From Candidatus Omnitrophota bacterium (GTDB lineage: Bacteria > Omnitrophota > Gorgyraeia > Duberdicusellales > 4484-171): a stretch of 6,453 nucleotides of DNA. Made by a program: the position numbers and the translations under genes. The notes beneath the pieces are model-generated. The model did no database searches. It was given only the letters and a program-made list of their open reading frames with translations, and had not been told where the DNA came from. Location: contig JAQUOR010000100.1 of the NCBI GenBank assembly GCA_028717025.1, positions 1 through 6,453 of the forward strand, read 5' to 3'. Positions 5,372-6,453 of this stretch are shown in pieces. Every line of letters begins with the position of its first letter. Position 1 is the stretch's first letter.

Positions 5372-6453
5372 ATTTCTCTATAGGCGTTATAATCATGTTT
5401 GCGCTAAATTCTTCTCTGCTTAGAAATGGCCATAAATCTTCCATGGGTTTAGACACAATAGAACCATCAGCCAACACTTCTGAGGAAAGCCTTGGAGCGG
5501 TAGGCAATAACGGGTCTACCATAACTTCGCAGACAACCGGACCTTCTGTTTCTAAAACGTCCTTTACGTGCTGTTCGATGCTGTCATGATTGAATATTTT
5601 TACGTTCCGCAATCCGTAGGCAAGGGCTACTTTTGAGGTATCCGGAAGAGTCAAGCCGCTTGAGGGGTCACAGCAGACATAATGACCTCCGAAGTGTTTT
5701 TCCTGAGTCGCCCGTATCGAGGCGTACCCATTATTATTTAAGACGAATATTTTTAGGGGTAATTGCAATCGTGCGACCGTTTCCAGCTCTTGAATGTTGT
5801 GCTGCAGGCCCCCTTCTCCTATGATACTGACGGTCCGTTTTTTCCCGCTTGCAAGACAGGCGCCAATACTTGCAGGCAGGCCAAATCCCATAGCCCCTAA
5901 CCCCGGTGCATTGAAGACCCGTTGGCCTTTTTTTATTCTAAAGGCCTGCATGGTAATTTCACTGCAACCCCCGGAACTGCCGGGGATGCACACGTCATTA
6001 CTCGTCATCAGCTCGGATAAAATATCTACTAAAATATACGTATTGACATATTCTTTTGCGTTCCGGTATTCAGGCAAAACAACCGGATATTTGATCTTCC
6101 ATTGTCTGCAACGGGATATCCACTGAGAACGGTCTTTACCCTTAACGGCATCTTTTCGTGCGATAAGCCCATCGAGAAAAACCTTTGCGTCCGCGCACAC
6201 AGGAATATCTACATTCATCTTTAACTTTTTTATTTCTGCAGCGTCGATATCGACTATGATTTTCTTGGCTCCCCGGCAAAAATTATGATAGTTGAATCCA
6301 ACTTGTGCGAGATCCAATCGGGCGCCTATAGCAATAATCAAATCGCAATTCTGCTGGATAAAATTCGCTCCACGCGAAGCAATAGCCCCCGGTCTTCCAA
6401 AGAACAATTCGTGGTCTTCCGGCAAAAAATCTATTACTTTCCAAGTAGTCAAT
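5370..6453 (-). CDS. ThDP-dependent enzyme, acetolactate-synthase-like, C-terminal part (runs off right edge)
   Basis: The last 360 codons of a thiamine-diphosphate enzyme; full-length relatives have about 550-600 residues, so the N-terminal pyrimidine-binding domain lies outside. The first visible whole codon is TTG (6450-6452) in the context LTTWKVIDFLPEDHELFFG, which matches the interior of the family, so it is Leu and not a start. The middle domain follows: FFGRPGAIASRGANF (17-31 of the visible part) and DLIIAIGARLD (37-47). Next is the ThDP-binding domain with GEGGLQHNIQEL (212-223) and VLNNNGYASIR (237-247). The metal motif, normally GDG-x(~25)-NN, has Glu instead of Asp at position 213. 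The C-terminus has VSKPMEDLWPFL (333-344), typical of a clade I recall from O-antigen loci. The YerE precedent adds a two-carbon unit from pyruvate to a keto-sugar. Branched-chain amino acid synthesis is less likely, since the neighbours are sugar-pathway genes and no small subunit follows. Confidence 0.92.
   Translation of the reverse strand, partial: LTTWKVIDFLPEDHELFFGRPGAIASRGANFIQQNCDLIIAIGARLDLAQVGFNYHNFCRGAKKIIVDIDAAEIKKLKMNVDIPVCADAKVFLDGLIARKDAVKGKDRSQWISRCRQWKIKYPVVLPEYRNAKEYVNTYILVDILSELMTSNDVCIPGSSGGCSEITMQAFRIKKGQRVFNAPGLGAMGFGLPASIGACLASGKKRTVSIIGEGGLQHNIQELETVARLQLPLKIFVLNNNGYASIRATQEKHFGGHYVCCDPSSGLTLPDTSKVALAYGLRNVKIFNHDSIEQHVKDVLETEGPVVCEVMVDPLLPTAPRLSSEVLADGSIVSKPMEDLWPFLSREEFSANMIITPIEK

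Larger units (their letters stand above)
1..6453 (-). other. Probable single operon, surface-polysaccharide sugar biosynthesis
   Basis: Seven same-strand genes are packed with junctions of +8, +29, -4, -8, -1 and +36 bp in transcription order. The overlaps ATGA and TAATG are typical coupling signals. No -35/-10 pair with good spacing, and no GC-rich stem followed by a T-run, is seen between genes. A promoter is therefore expected beyond the right edge and a terminator beyond the left edge. The gene types together (ThDP carboligase-like, C-methyltransferase-like, SDR, NUDIX, GT2) point to glycan sugar synthesis and transfer. Confidence 0.8.

Noticed and set aside
6450..6452. TTG as the start codon of the ThDP enzyme
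   Set aside because: The residues around it match the interior of the family before the FFGRPG segment, and a start here would remove the pyrimidine-binding domain. The gene is simply cut by the window edge.

Overview
The window is a compact, single-direction gene cluster. Seven protein genes all lie on the minus strand and read from the high-coordinate end to the low. They occupy almost every base: the largest gap is 36 bp, and three of the six junctions are overlaps (1, 4 and 8 bp). No rRNA, tRNA, CRISPR, insertion sequence, terminator or convincing promoter is visible, so this looks like the inside of a longer operon that continues past both edges. The base composition (moderately AT-rich, roughly 40 % GC by eye), operon structure and Shine-Dalgarno sites indicate a bacterium. 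The gene content is typical of an O-antigen, capsule or other surface-polysaccharide locus. I cannot name the genus. An uncultivated or anaerobic lineage is possible given two oxygen-sensitive radical SAM enzymes, but that is inference.

In order of transcription the genes are: (1) the C-terminal two thirds of a thiamine-diphosphate (ThDP) enzyme of the acetolactate-synthase fold (5370-6453, cut by the right edge); (2) a radical SAM enzyme with a C-terminal auxiliary Fe-S domain (4270-5361); (3) a NUDIX hydrolase resembling GDP-mannose mannosyl hydrolase (3746-4240); (4) a second, clearly different radical SAM/SPASM enzyme (2733-3749); (5) a three-domain methyltransferase with the layout of sugar C-methyltransferases (1577-2740); (6) an extended SDR, NAD-dependent epimerase/dehydratase type (636-1577); (7) the N-terminal part of a family 2 glycosyltransferase (1-599, cut by the left edge).

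A working model, which is inference: genes 1-6 build or modify a nucleotide-activated sugar and gene 7 transfers it to a growing glycan. ThDP enzymes of this type in polysaccharide loci have one well-known precedent, YerE of yersiniose biosynthesis, which adds a two-carbon unit from pyruvate to a keto-sugar. TylC3/TcaB9-type C-methyltransferases add a methyl branch. SDRs reduce or epimerise keto-sugars. Radical SAM enzymes of sugar pathways, such as DesII, perform deaminations or dehydrogenations. The co-transcription of two different carbon-branching enzymes with two different radical SAM enzymes suggests an unusual, perhaps undescribed, branched or deoxygenated sugar. The nucleotide-sugar synthetase and 4,6-dehydratase genes that would identify the starting sugar are not in the window.

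Several enzymes carry atypical residues at normally conserved sites: Glu for Asp in the ThDP metal motif, Arg for Lys in the SDR YxxxK motif, and a degenerate NUDIX box.
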